From: Thermoanaerobacter sp.
GTDB lineage: Bacteria > Bacillota > Thermoanaerobacteria > Thermoanaerobacterales > Thermoanaerobacteraceae
DNA: 64,000 nucleotides
Assembly: GCA_014896455.1 (NCBI GenBank)
Contig: JADBKJ010000020.1
Span: 124,001-188,000 of the forward strand
Direction of reading: 5' to 3'
Positions 26,643-35,809 of this stretch are shown here, piece by piece (the stretch's first letter is position 1; every line of letters begins with the position of its first letter). Under the pieces are notes generated by a model. The model worked only from the letters and a program-made list of their open reading frames with translations, was not told where the DNA came from and did not search any database. Position numbers and translations under genes: made by a program.

Positions 26643-28047
26643 GTATAGGGAAATAATGGCAAGGAAAAACGAAATAATGAAAAAATCTTTAGGAATAGAT
26701 TATGAGGGATTTGAATCAGGTGGAATTGCTTTTGACTATGAAAGAATGATGAAGGAAACAGGCTATACATTAGAAGAAATTATTAAAATACAAAGAGAAG
26801 CAAATGTAGGGTATACTCCACTTATAGAGCTTAAAAATTTGACAGAATTAGCGAGAAAAGTTTCACCAACAGGAAAAGCTGCCAGAATTTTTATTAAAGA
26901 TGAAGCATGTAACCCTTCAGGAAGCTTTAAAGAAAGGCGGGCTAGTGTTTCTATATATCACGCAAAACAAAAGGGATATAAGGGAGTCATAGCTGCTACT
27001 AGTGGCAATTACGGAGCAGCAGTGGCTTCACAAGCTGCCATGAAAGGTTTAAAATGCATTGTCATCCAAGAAGCTTATGATAGCAGAGGTATAGGGCAGC
27101 CAGAAATATTGGAAAAAGGAAGAAAATGTGAAACATTTGGTGCAGAAGTGATACAATTAACTGTTGGACCGGAATTATTTTATGTAAACTTGATGCTATT
27201 AGAAGAAACGGGATATTTTAATGCTTCTTTGTACACTCCTTTTGGAGTTGCTGGTATTGAAACATTGGGATATGAAATAGCTCATCAAGTAAAAGAGAGG
27301 ACTGGCAAATTTCCTGATGTTGTTGTGGCCACCCATGCCGGTGGAGGCAATTTGACAGGTACTGCGAGAGGACTTATAAAAGCAGGAGCTACTCATACAA
27401 AGGTGTACGGAGCAAGTGTTGATTTGACAGGACTTCACATGGCCTCAGATAAAGATTTTAATAGAAAGTCTTTTACGACGGGACATACAGGATTTGGAAT
27501 TCCTTTTGCGACTTGGCCGGATAGAGCAGATGTGCCTCGAAATGCTGCAAGGCCTTTAAGGTACATGGATGGGTATTACCTTGTCAAGCAAGGGGAAGTC
27601 TTTTACATGACAGAGCTTTTAGCTCAATTAGAAGGTTTAGAAAGAGGACCAGCGGGAAATACCTCTTTAGCGGCAGCTTTCAGTTTGGCACAGCAAATGG
27701 AAAATGACCAGATAATAGTGGTGCAGGAGACAGAATATACAGGGGCAGGTAAAAACCCAACGGCTCAGCTTACTTTTGCTATGCAAAACGGCATAAGAAT
27801 TCTAGTAGGAAATCCTGATGATGAGATACCAGGACAAAATATAATTTTGCCTGAACATCCTTCTATGATAAAGGCAAGAGAAGTCAATCTTTCAAATTTG
27901 AAAAAATCCTATATTAAAAACTGTGTCCAACATTTTGGAATAATGCCTAAAGAGGAGGACATCAAGTTTTTAGCAGAAGATACTAAGTCCAGTGAAGAAT
28001 TTGTGAAAGAAGTAATTTCAGAATTACAGAATGGAGGGTTAGTATGA
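26635..28047 (+). CDS. ortB: 2-amino-4-ketopentanoate thiolase, beta subunit (PLP-dependent)
   Basis: The 470-residue catalytic subunit belongs to the fold-type II PLP family. The PLP lysine is in NPSGSFKERRA (about residue 98), with the asparagine loop ATSGNYGAA and the glycine-rich phosphate loop AGGGNLTG. I start it at the ATG at 26635, behind GGTGAAG; an in-frame ATG at 26620 would add five residues (MAVKR) with a poorer ribosome site. The stop overlaps oraS by four bases. Confidence 0.93.
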   Translation: MSRYREIMARKNEIMKKSLGIDYEGFESGGIAFDYERMMKETGYTLEEIIKIQREANVGYTPLIELKNLTELARKVSPTGKAARIFIKDEACNPSGSFKERRASVSIYHAKQKGYKGVIAATSGNYGAAVASQAAMKGLKCIVIQEAYDSRGIGQPEILEKGRKCETFGAEVIQLTVGPELFYVNLMLLEETGYFNASLYTPFGVAGIETLGYEIAHQVKERTGKFPDVVVATHAGGGNLTGTARGLIKAGATHTKVYGASVDLTGLHMASDKDFNRKSFTTGHTGFGIPFATWPDRADVPRNAARPLRYMDGYYLVKQGEVFYMTELLAQLEGLERGPAGNTSLAAAFSLAQQMENDQIIVVQETEYTGAGKNPTAQLTFAMQNGIRILVGNPDDEIPGQNIILPEHPSMIKAREVNLSNLKKSYIKNCVQHFGIMPKEEDIKFLAEDTKSSEEFVKEVISELQNGGLV

Positions 28048-28418
28048 GACGAGAAGATGATTTTGAAACAAGAAGCAAACACTTAAAGCACATGACAGAT
28101 GAAGAATTAGACGCATATTTCTGGAAATTGGCAGAAAAAATTGTAGATCCTTTGATAGAGTTGGCATATTATCACACATCTCCATCTATTGAGCGTTCTG
28201 TGCTTTTACGAATGGGTTTTTCTAGTATTGAGGCAAAGGAGATTGTAAACAGAATTGAGGAAAGAGGGCTTTTGCCAAAAGGAGCAGGAAATATTGTGTT
28301 GAAAGTTGCAGAAAGGGTTAAAAAGGATTACCTCACTGCCGGAAAATCCATAGCTAATGGAGAGTACCTGGAGGTGCTTGATGATATAGCAAGGGAGGTT
28401 AGTAAAAATGAAGCTTGA
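28044..28418 (+). CDS. oraS: D-ornithine 4,5-aminomutase, small (alpha/S) subunit
   Basis: A 124-residue subunit with MTDEELDAYFWKLAEKIVDPL and LAYYHTSPSIERSVLLRMGFSS split around it, typical of OraS. It binds the large subunit and is needed for activity of the coenzyme B12 and PLP-dependent mutase that moves the 5-amino group of D-ornithine to C4. The ATG overlaps the ortB stop (ATGA), and the 3' end overlaps oraE by 11 bases. Confidence 0.93.
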   Translation: MRREDDFETRSKHLKHMTDEELDAYFWKLAEKIVDPLIELAYYHTSPSIERSVLLRMGFSSIEAKEIVNRIEERGLLPKGAGNIVLKVAERVKKDYLTAGKSIANGEYLEVLDDIAREVSKNEA

Positions 28419-30612
28419 AAAGGATAAAAAAATAGATATTGAAGAAATTTTAAAGGATTTGGACAAATATGTGCCTAGGAGAAGAGGATGGCACTGGAGA
28501 GAGGATGTAGGTAAACACAAAATTGGCGATTTTGAGTATTATCAGGTTTCAAAACCACTTAAAAACAGTATTCCTTTACCTGCTGCAAAACACTTTGGAA
28601 ACATTGACCCTCAGCCAGATTGTGTGATAACCACAGAAATAGCTTCAGGAAGGTTTGAAGATGATATAAGGCGCATGAGAATGGCAGCATGGCATGGAGC
28701 AGACCACATAATGGTTATTAGAACGTTAGGACAAAGCCATTTTGATGGACTCATTGAAGGAACACCTGAAGGTGTAGGAGGAGTTCCTATTTCGAGAAAA
28801 CAAATAAGAGCGACGAGAAAAGCATTGGATTTAATTGAAGATGAGGTCGGTAGGCCTATAAACTTTCACTCTTATGTAAGTGGGATAGCCGGTCCTGAAG
28901 TAGCTGTTATGTTCGCTGAAGAAGGGGTAAATGGTGCCCATCAAGACCCTCAGTACAATGTCCTTTATAGAAATATAAACATGGTAAGGTCTTTTGTAGA
29001 TGCAGCAGTTGCTAAGAAAATAATGGCAGATGCTAATATACTTCAAATTGATGGTGCTCACAATGCCAATGCAACAGCAAAATATGGATGGAAAGTTATG
29101 CCTGAACTTTTAGTTCAGCACGCTATAAATACACTTTATTCGAGAAAAATAGGAATGAAACCAGAAAACATAGCCTTATCTACAGTGCCACCAAATGCTC
29201 CACCAACTCCTTCCATACGTTTGGATTTGCCGTATGCAGTAGCTTTGAGGCAGCTTTTTAAAGATTATAAAATGAGAGCGCAAATGAACACAAAGTATAT
29301 CGAACACGATACGAGAGAAGCAACTGTAACACATGTGCTTAACCTTTTAATATCTCGATTGACCTCAGCAGATATACAAAGTACTATTACTCCTGATGAG
29401 GGAAGAAATGTCCCATGGCATTACAACAATATCAACGCGATAAACACTGCTAAACAAGCCCTTATCGGCATGGACGGTCTAAAAGAGATGGTAAAACTCA
29501 ATTTTGATGGGGAGTTAGGGGAAAAAGTCAGAGAATTAAAAATGAGAGCTATTCTCTTTATGGAGGAAATTTTAGAAGTTGGAGGATACTTTAAGGCAGT
29601 AGAAGAAGGTTTCTTTGTGGACTCAGGCTATTATCCAGAGAGAAATGGAGATGGCATTGTAAGAACTATAAATGGCGGTATTGGCGCCGGTACTGTTTAC
29701 AAAAGAGATAAAGACTATATTGCACCGGTGTGCTCTCACTTTGGATATAACAATTTGCCAGAAGGGCTTAATAAACCTTGCGATTTAATAGATGGATGTA
29801 CTCTTTGCAAGCATGAGAAAATCCATTATATAGACGAATTAGATGAGAATGACAATGTAGAAAATAGATTGAAAGAAACTGTTGAGTACAGAAAAGGAGA
29901 TAAAATAAAGCCAGAAGTTGAATGGGCAGGAGACGGCATAATAAGCATGAACCTATTCTTGCCTGTAGATGAAAGGACTGCTGAATATGCGGCTATTAAA
30001 TACGCAGAAAAGCTGGGGCTTGCTGATGTAGTCGTTTTAGGTAAACTTCCAATGCATCCTGCAGAGGGAACGTACGTGGAAGTAAGAGGGCGTGTTCAAT
30101 TTTCTATTGACAAAAATGAATTAGAAATACCGCCGCAAGAGGAAATACTTTCAGATGAGGAAATAGAAAAAGATATTAAGAGAAAGCCTATGAAGGTGGT
30201 TGCTGCAACTGTAGGAAATGATGAACATTCTGTGGGCTTAAGAGAGATTTTGGACATAAAACACGGTGGAATTGAAAAATACGGCATAAAATTTACTTAC
30301 CTTGGTACTTCTTGTCCTGTAGAAAAGTTAGTTGATGCAGCTATAGAGGAAAATGCTGATGCTATTTTAGTCAGCACTATAATAACCCATGATGATGTCC
30401 ATATAAAGAATATGAAAAAAATTCACGACCTCTGTGTAGAAAAGGGAATAAGGGATAAAGTAATTTTAGTAGGTGGAGGTACGCAAATTACAAACGACCT
30501 TGCTAAAAGTGTCGGCTTTGATGCAGGATTTGGAAGAGGTACAAAAGGAAATCAAGTGGCAAGTTTTTTAGTTAAAAAAAGAAGGGAAAAGGAAAATGAG
30601 GAAAATAATTGA
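28408..30612 (+). CDS. oraE: D-ornithine 4,5-aminomutase, large (beta/E) subunit
   Basis: A 734-residue adenosylcobalamin- and PLP-dependent mutase subunit. The N-terminal TIM barrel (about residues 1-550) binds PLP and substrate. The C-terminal Rossmann domain carries the base-off B12 motif Asp605-x-His607-x-x-Gly610 in NDEHSVG, then LGTSCPVEKLV and GGGTQITNDLA. These features and the flanking oraS give a confident call. GGAGG precedes the ATG, and the 3' end overlaps the reactivase-like gene by 17 bases. Confidence 0.95.
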   Translation: MKLEKDKKIDIEEILKDLDKYVPRRRGWHWREDVGKHKIGDFEYYQVSKPLKNSIPLPAAKHFGNIDPQPDCVITTEIASGRFEDDIRRMRMAAWHGADHIMVIRTLGQSHFDGLIEGTPEGVGGVPISRKQIRATRKALDLIEDEVGRPINFHSYVSGIAGPEVAVMFAEEGVNGAHQDPQYNVLYRNINMVRSFVDAAVAKKIMADANILQIDGAHNANATAKYGWKVMPELLVQHAINTLYSRKIGMKPENIALSTVPPNAPPTPSIRLDLPYAVALRQLFKDYKMRAQMNTKYIEHDTREATVTHVLNLLISRLTSADIQSTITPDEGRNVPWHYNNINAINTAKQALIGMDGLKEMVKLNFDGELGEKVRELKMRAILFMEEILEVGGYFKAVEEGFFVDSGYYPERNGDGIVRTINGGIGAGTVYKRDKDYIAPVCSHFGYNNLPEGLNKPCDLIDGCTLCKHEKIHYIDELDENDNVENRLKETVEYRKGDKIKPEVEWAGDGIISMNLFLPVDERTAEYAAIKYAEKLGLADVVVLGKLPMHPAEGTYVEVRGRVQFSIDKNELEIPPQEEILSDEEIEKDIKRKPMKVVAATVGNDEHSVGLREILDIKHGGIEKYGIKFTYLGTSCPVEKLVDAAIEENADAILVSTIITHDDVHIKNMKKIHDLCVEKGIRDKVILVGGGTQITNDLAKSVGFDAGFGRGTKGNQVASFLVKKRREKENEENN

Positions 30613-31939
30613 CATACTTGTAGCCGAGATTGGAAGTACTACGACAACTGTAAATGCTTTTGTTCTGGGCAGTGATCCTGTTTTTATAGGTCAGGGGTTG
30701 GCTCCTACCACAGTATTAGATGGGGATGTGAATATTGGTCTTGTTGGGGCTATTGAGAATTTAAAAGCTAAAATTGGAGATTTTGTATATAGTGAGATGC
30801 TTGCTTGTAGCAGTGCTGCTGGTGGCCTTAAAATGACTGTACATGGCTTAGTCTACGACATGACTGTAAGGGCAGCTAAAGAGGCTGCCCTTGGGGCAGG
30901 AGCCAATATAAAACTTATAACAGCAGGAAAACTGAGAAGAACTGATTTAGAAAAAATAAAACAAATAAAACCAAACATAATACTTTTAGCAGGTGGAGTG
31001 GATTACGGAGATAGAGAAACTGCTCTTTATAATGGAGAAAAATTGGCAGAATTAAAATTAAATGTGCCAGTAATTTATGCAGGAAATATAGAAAACAGAG
31101 AAGAAATTTCCTACATTTTTCAAGAAGCCGGTCAGGAGGTATACATTGTAGACAATGTTTATCCATCAATTGACAATTTAAATGTAGAACCGACAAGAAA
31201 AATGATTCAGAAAGTTTTTGAAAAGCATATTGTAACAGCGCCAGGTATGAGTAAAGTAAAAGAATTGGTGACAGGAAATATAATCCCAACGCCAGGTGCT
31301 GTCATGGAATGTGCTATACTTCTTTACAATGACATAGGCGATTTGATGGCAGTCGATATAGGTGGAGCTACTACAGATGTTCATTCTGTTACTGAAGGAA
31401 GCGATGAAATACAAAAAATAACTGTAAATCCAGAGCCTTTGGCTAAACGCACAGTAGAGGGGGATTTAGGGGTTTTTGTTAATTCAAAAAATTTATTTGA
31501 TTTGTGCGGAGAGGATATATATAAAAAATTCAGCAATGCAGATGAACTAATAAACAATATAAAGCCAATACCCCAAAAAGAAGAAGAAAAGGAATTTGTG
31601 TTGTATCTTGCAAGCAAGGCATTAGAATTGGCAGTAAAGCGTCACGCAGGTAAATTAAGCAGTTATTTTGGACCTACAGGAAGAACCTTTTATGTGGAAG
31701 GAAGAGATTTGACAAATGTTAAATGGATAATAGGTACCGGTGGAATATTTTCAAGACTTGAAGGAGGAGAAAAATTATTAGAAAATATAAATGATGGAGG
31801 AAGTGGAAAAGAGCTTTATCCTCCTTCATCGGCAAAAGTTTTAATTGACAGAGATTATATCATGGCAACTTGTGGTGTTTTGTCTAAGAAATATCCTGGC
31901 GAAGCTTTGAAATTAATCAAAAATAGTTTATGTATTTAG
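30596..31939 (+). CDS. GlmL/MutL-family protein, probable reactivase of the ornithine aminomutase
   Basis: A 447-residue ASKHA-fold ATPase-like protein. VAEIGSTTTTVNAF at the start and MAVDIGGATTDVHSV near residue 252 are the two phosphate-binding motifs of the family. GlmL/MutL accompanies B12-dependent carbon-skeleton and amino mutases and is thought to restore enzymes with damaged cofactor. The overlap with oraE points to the ornithine mutase as partner. Confidence 0.88.
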   Translation: MRKIIDILVAEIGSTTTTVNAFVLGSDPVFIGQGLAPTTVLDGDVNIGLVGAIENLKAKIGDFVYSEMLACSSAAGGLKMTVHGLVYDMTVRAAKEAALGAGANIKLITAGKLRRTDLEKIKQIKPNIILLAGGVDYGDRETALYNGEKLAELKLNVPVIYAGNIENREEISYIFQEAGQEVYIVDNVYPSIDNLNVEPTRKMIQKVFEKHIVTAPGMSKVKELVTGNIIPTPGAVMECAILLYNDIGDLMAVDIGGATTDVHSVTEGSDEIQKITVNPEPLAKRTVEGDLGVFVNSKNLFDLCGEDIYKKFSNADELINNIKPIPQKEEEKEFVLYLASKALELAVKRHAGKLSSYFGPTGRTFYVEGRDLTNVKWIIGTGGIFSRLEGGEKLLENINDGGSGKELYPPSSAKVLIDRDYIMATCGVLSKKYPGEALKLIKNSLCI

Positions 31940-31955
31940 AAATGGGGGAGATTAA

Positions 31956-33020
31956 GTGTATCCCTTGTTGAGAATAAACTTAGAAAAACTTCGAAAAAAT
32001 ACGCAAACTATCGTTAATTTGTGTGAAAAGAGAAATATAAAGGTAGTGGGTGTTACAAAAGTTTTTTGTGCTATTCCAGAAGTAGCACAGACGATGGTAA
32101 AGGGTGGAGTAGAAATCTTAGGAGATTCTCGAATCAAAAATTTAAAAAAATTACAACACATACCGGTACCTAAAATGCTTCTTCGAATTCCCATGAAAAG
32201 TGAAGTGGAAGAAGTTATAAAATATGCAGATATAAGCCTAAACTCAGAAATAGATATAATAAAAAGCCTATCAGAAGAGGCAAAAAAACAAAGGGAAATT
32301 CATGAAATAATCCTAATGGTAGACTTAGGGGATTTGAGAGAGGGCGTATTGAAAGAGGATGTTATTCCAATAGTAGAACAAATAGTAAAACTAGAAGGTA
32401 TAAAACTTCGAGGAATAGGTACTAATTTAACTTGTTATGGTTCGGTTATTCCTACGCCAGATATATTAGAAGAACTTGTGGAAATAAAAAATTCTATCAA
32501 CAAAAAATTCAACTTGAATTTAGATATAGTCTCAGGAGGAAACTCAAGCAGTCTGTACTTAGTTCAAAATGGTCTTATACCAAGAGGAATAACGCAACTT
32601 AGAATAGGAGAAGCTATTGTCTTAGGTAGGGAAACGGCTTTTGGAGACAGAATTCCCCATACTTATGACGATGTATTTACTTTAGAAGCACAGATAGTCG
32701 AATTAAAAGAAAAACCTTCTTATCCACGAGGTATATTGGGAATGGACGCTTTTGGAGAAAGACAAGTATATGTGGATAGAGGGATAATGAAAAGGGCAAT
32801 TTTGGCTGTAGGAAAACAGGATGTCAATATGAATGACCTAATTCCTGTAGACAGCTTTATTGAATTAATAGGTTCAAGCAGTGACCATTTAATTGTCAAT
32901 ATTACAAATTCTCAATATCCGTATAAGGTAGGAGATATAATAAAGTTCAAGCTGAGATATGGTGGGATTTTATCCTGCTCTACATCTGAATATGTAGAAA
33001 AAGTCATTGAAGAGGCGTAA
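31956..33020 (+). CDS. orr: Ornithine racemase (alanine-racemase-fold, PLP)
   Basis: Orr interconverts L- and D-ornithine, supplying substrate for OraS/OraE. The 354-residue protein has the fold-type III barrel start VVGVTKVFCAIPEVAQ with the PLP lysine, GDLREGVL, and the phosphate-binding VSGGNSSSLYLVQNG and LRIGEAI. The start is GTG behind GGGGGAG. Its last three codons and stop are included in the left direct repeat of the element inserted at 33036. Confidence 0.92.
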   Translation: MYPLLRINLEKLRKNTQTIVNLCEKRNIKVVGVTKVFCAIPEVAQTMVKGGVEILGDSRIKNLKKLQHIPVPKMLLRIPMKSEVEEVIKYADISLNSEIDIIKSLSEEAKKQREIHEIILMVDLGDLREGVLKEDVIPIVEQIVKLEGIKLRGIGTNLTCYGSVIPTPDILEELVEIKNSINKKFNLNLDIVSGGNSSSLYLVQNGLIPRGITQLRIGEAIVLGRETAFGDRIPHTYDDVFTLEAQIVELKEKPSYPRGILGMDAFGERQVYVDRGIMKRAILAVGKQDVNMNDLIPVDSFIELIGSSSDHLIVNITNSQYPYKVGDIIKFKLRYGGILSCSTSEYVEKVIEEA

Positions 33021-33322
33021 AAAATACGCTTCTTCAGACTGTAGACAAACTTTCGTAAAGGAGATATTTTGCAATCGGTGCGACTTGTGCAAAGCGGTAA
33101 CAAAACTTAGCGAGACTGAGGGTGGAGGCAGGGCCGAAGCCAAGGAGGGCGGAGGCGGGCACTAAGACAAGGATGTCGAATGTGCCCGGTACCCTGCCGG
33201 AGCCCGAAGGTCGAGCTTTAGTTTTGTCGCTTTGGAACATCGGAGCGACGATGCAAAATATCTCCTTTGAATATTTTTTAACTTTGTCAACAAACTGAAG
33301 AGGCGTAAAAAATACGCCTCTT
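33011..33322 (-). mobile_element. CAGACTGTAGACAAA-ended element (262 bp) with 25-bp duplication of a terminator
   Basis: The element runs 33036-33297, starting CAGACTGTAGACAAAC and ending GTCAACAAACTG. Both ends share the inverted 18-mer TAAAGGAGATATTTTGCA or a close form, and the arms stay partly complementary to the centre. It is flanked by 25-bp direct repeats (33011-33035 and 33298-33322) with one mismatch. Each repeat is a complete hairpin, AAGAGGCGTA...TACGCCTCTT, the right one followed by TTTTTG. Orientation is opposite to the copy at 38918. No coding capacity is credible; the GC-rich open frames are conserved only because the copies are similar. Confidence 0.88.
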
Positions 33323-33396
33323 TTTGTATTATGAAAAACATTAATTTACTGTTATAATAAAAATAAAAGGGAATAATATTTTTGGGAGGTTTTAGT

Positions 33397-33697
33397 GTGA
33401 TAATAGGGTTAGGCCATGTAGCCTACAAAGTTAAAGACCTTGATGAAAGTTTAGAATTTTACTGTGGCTAATTGGGACTAAGATGAAAGGATAGGGTTTA
33501 AACATTTGTGTCTACGTGTAGATGATATTTTTGCTACATTAGAAGAACTAAGAAAGAGGGGCTTGGAAATAAAGGGGCAGCCTATGATGGGGGCAGATGG
33601 AAATTATCAATATTGGATAGAAGACCCTGATGGAAATAGAATAGAACTAATGCAAATAATGCCGGGTTCTTTGCAAGATAAAGCAAAAGAATTATAG
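33397..33697 (+). pseudogene. Internally deleted VOC/glyoxalase-family gene (methylmalonyl-CoA epimerase or lactoylglutathione-lyase-like)
   Basis: A good ribosome site (GGGAGG) and GTG begin GLGHVAYKVKDLDESLEFYC, then a stop at 33469-33471. The C-terminal half continues in another frame: GFKHLCLRVDDIFATLEEL, then GNYQYWIEDPDGNRIELMQ. Intact VOC proteins have about 45 more residues between these parts, so a deletion plus frameshift has removed the first metal-ligand neighbourhood and the centre. It is non-functional as read. Confidence 0.82.
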
Positions 33698-33708
33698 AAA
33701 ATTAAGTG

Positions 33709-33737
33709 TTGACAACCACTTTTTTAAGTGGTATTCT
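33709..33737 (+). promoter_or_regulatory. Promoter of the Rrf2 gene with dyad operator in the spacer
   Basis: TTGACA (33709-33714) and TATTCT (33732-33737) are 17 bases apart. The spacer is a perfect inverted repeat, ACCACTT at 33715-33721 and AAGTGGT at 33726-33732, as expected for autoregulation by an Rrf2 dimer. Confidence 0.72.
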
Positions 33738-33785
33738 TTTTGTTGAAATCCGGGTAAAATAGTAGGGATTCAGAGGTGGATAATC

Positions 33786-34235
33786 GTGAAACTATCTACA
33801 AAAGGTCGATATGGGATACAAGCTATGTTTGAATTAGCCCTTTACTATGGGGAGGGCCCGATTTCTTTAAAAACTATAGCAGAAAATGAGGGACTTTCTG
33901 AGCATTATTTAGAACAGCTTATAGCAATCCTTAGAAAAGCTGACCTTGTGAAAAGTGTCAGAGGAGCACAGGGAGGATATATGCTAGCAGCTCCTCCTGA
34001 TAAGATAACCGTTGGAGATGTGATAAGAACATTGGAAGGATCACTGGCTCCTGCAGATTGCGTTTTGGAAGATACTCCTTTTGAGTGCAGCAGAGCAGGA
34101 GGTTGTCCGACGAAGTTGGTGATGGAAAGAATAAGAGACAGTATAAATAAAGTGATAGACTCTATTACTTTACAGGATATGGTGGAGGATTACAGGCGAT
34201 TAAATCAAAAAAGTGCTTTTATGTATTACATTTAG
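33786..34235 (+). CDS. Rrf2-family transcriptional regulator (IscR/CymR group)
   Basis: A 149-residue winged-helix regulator starting KLSTKGRYGIQAMFELALYY, with the family helix-turn-helix EGLSEHYLEQLIAILRKA and wing GAQGGYML. Three cysteines, Cys at PADC, FECS and GGCP, match the Fe-S ligand pattern of IscR-type proteins, so it may sense cluster status. The start is GTG behind AGGTGG. In relatives this gene precedes nifS and mnmA; here only an mnmA remnant remains downstream. Confidence 0.88.
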   Translation: MKLSTKGRYGIQAMFELALYYGEGPISLKTIAENEGLSEHYLEQLIAILRKADLVKSVRGAQGGYMLAAPPDKITVGDVIRTLEGSLAPADCVLEDTPFECSRAGGCPTKLVMERIRDSINKVIDSITLQDMVEDYRRLNQKSAFMYYI

Positions 34236-34281
34236 GGAAAAAATAATTTTAGGCCTTTTAATAGAGGATTTTATATATAAT

Positions 34282-34505
34282 ATGGAGATAAACAATATAG
34301 TAGCAATTGGAATGAGTGGAGGAGTAGAGAGCTCTGTAGCTGCATATCTTTTAAAGTGGATATAGATGTGAAAAACAATGTGGTTGTTGTTGGACAAGGA
34401 TAAAATATTAGTAAAATTTTTAAAACCTCAAAGAGCTATAACTCCAGGACAATCAGTTGTCTTTTACGATAAAGAGTAGTAGGAGGAATAATTGAAAAAA
34501 TGTGA
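34282..34505 (+). pseudogene. mnmA: Remnant of mnmA (tRNA-specific 2-thiouridylase)
   Basis: The first 25 codons, NNIVAIGMSGGVESSVAAYL, match the MnmA PP-loop start, normally SGGVDSSVA. After a stop at 34363-34365, two short blocks from the extreme C-terminus follow: DVKNNVVVVGQG and VKFLKPQRAITPGQSVVFYD, then VVGGIIEKM in a shifted frame. About 280 central residues are missing, including the catalytic cysteines. The order start-then-end shows one large internal deletion followed by decay. Confidence 0.85.
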
Positions 34506-34510
34506 GATAG

Positions 34511-34535
34511 TGCACACAAAAAGTGTGCATTTTTT
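34511..34535 (+). terminator. Intrinsic terminator after the mnmA remnant
   Basis: TGCACAC and GTGTGCA form a 7-bp stem with a 5-base A loop, followed by T6. It starts six bases after the remnant's stop, so the original operon end is preserved. Confidence 0.85.
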
Positions 34536-34596
34536 ATTTTAAAGAGGGAAATCTATAAAAAGCAGAAACTTTTTTAGATTTCAAAGGAGGGCTTTT

Positions 34597-34758
34597 ATGA
34601 ATAGAGACAAATATATAAAGGGATTTTTGGCAGGAATAGTAACTGCTGCATATATAATTCCCAAAATAGATATGAGAAAATATAGACGTTATAAAAATAT
34701 GATAGAAAAAAATATGACAAAAATATGGCGTGCAATGAACAAAATAAAAATTAGATAG
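34597..34758 (+). CDS. Small protein of unknown function (53 residues)
   Basis: A strong AAAGGAGGG site precedes an ATG opening a 53-codon frame. The protein has one hydrophobic stretch (about residues 9-22, GFLAGIVTAAYIIP) followed by a strongly basic helix rich in Lys, Arg and Met. It resembles YtxH-like or other single-pass membrane-associated small proteins but I do not recognise a family. It ends 17 bases before the AI-2E-type permease. Confidence 0.65.
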   Translation: MNRDKYIKGFLAGIVTAAYIIPKIDMRKYRRYKNMIEKNMTKIWRAMNKIKIR

Positions 34759-34775
34759 ATTTTTCAGGTGATAAA

Positions 34776-35801
34776 ATGCAAGTTAAAAAAGTGTATCTAC
34801 TTTTTTTAATCATTGGTGCCATAGGCTTATTGTATTTTTTTATAAAGAATTGGGTGAGTATTAAAAATATACTTTCCCCTTTTTTTGTTTCCGCTTTAAT
34901 AGCCTATTTATTAAATCCAATGGTAAAATTTTTTAATTCAAAGGGCTTTTCTACTTTTTTGTCCGTTCTTCTAATATTTTTAATTGTTGCATTGGTAATA
35001 CTATTTTTTTCTTTTTACATTCTCCCCTTGTTGATAAATGAAATAGTTATTTTTGTGAAAATGATACCTTTCTATACTGAAGAACTACAAAAAATTTTGA
35101 TTCAACTAAAATTTAACTATTTTTCTTATTTGCCACCTCAATTTGAAAAAGTTTTAGATAAAAATTTGAATGTCCTAAATAATCTTTTTGTCTCTCGTGT
35201 CGATTTGGTTTTTAAATCTACTGCTGCAATATTAAAAGATCTTGTAGACGTGATAATTGTACCGATTATTACTTTTTATCTTTTAAAAGATAAAAATGTA
35301 TTTGAAAAAGAAATTGAAAGAATGATTCCTTCCAAATATCATGATAGTTTTTTTGCTCTTTTAAAAAAAATAGACAAAATTTTAAGTAAATACATAAGAG
35401 CACAAATATATCTTTCTATTTTTGTTGCTATTTTTACAAGTATAGGCCTTTCTCTAATTAAAGTTAAATATGCTTTTTTAATAGGAATATTGGCAGGAAT
35501 ATTAAATATAATTCCCTACATAGGGCCTATTTTATCAATTATTCCTGCTGTTTTAATAGGGCTCCTTGATTCTTTATCTAAAGGCTTTTGGGCTTTACTT
35601 GTGTGTCTTTTAGTGCAACAGATAGAAAATGCCTTTATAACACCTAAAATAATTAGCGACAGTGTAGGGCTTCATCCTATTACAGTGATTTTTTCACTGA
35701 TTGCAGGAGAGGAACTTTTTGGCCTCTGGGGGCTTTTATTATCTGTGCCTGTTGTAGCAATAGGGAAAGTTATTGTAACAGAAATTTTTATTGAGAAATA
35801 A
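34776..35801 (+). CDS. AI-2E-type (YrrI/PerM) membrane transporter
   Basis: A 341-residue permease with about eight transmembrane helices, grouped at residues 5-80, 145-175 and 205-335, and the conserved [20 protein letters not shown] and [20 protein letters not shown] regions. This group is called the autoinducer-2 exporter family, though most members have unproven substrates. In Firmicutes it sits directly before alaS (yrrI in B. subtilis), as here. Confidence 0.88.
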   Translation: MQVKKVYLLFLIIGAIGLLYFFIKNWVSIKNILSPFFVSALIAYLLNPMVKFFNSKGFSTFLSVLLIFLIVALVILFFSFYILPLLINEIVIFVKMIPFYTEELQKILIQLKFNYFSYLPPQFEKVLDKNLNVLNNLFVSRVDLVFKSTAAILKDLVDVIIVPIITFYLLKDKNVFEKEIERMIPSKYHDSFFALLKKIDKILSKYIRAQIYLSIFVAIFTSIGLSLIKVKYAFLIGILAGILNIIPYIGPILSIIPAVLIGLLDSLSKGFWALLVCLLVQQIENAFITPKIISDSVGLHPITVIFSLIAGEELFGLWGLLLSVPVVAIGKVIVTEIFIEK

Positions 35802-35809
35802 ACCAGTTA

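Noticed and set aside
33034-33240. Open reading frames inside the repeat elements (also 38975-39211 forward and 19440-19781 reverse)
   Set aside because: They look conserved only because the elements are copies. They have no ribosome site, run through the inverted repeats, and the elements otherwise fold as non-coding DNA.
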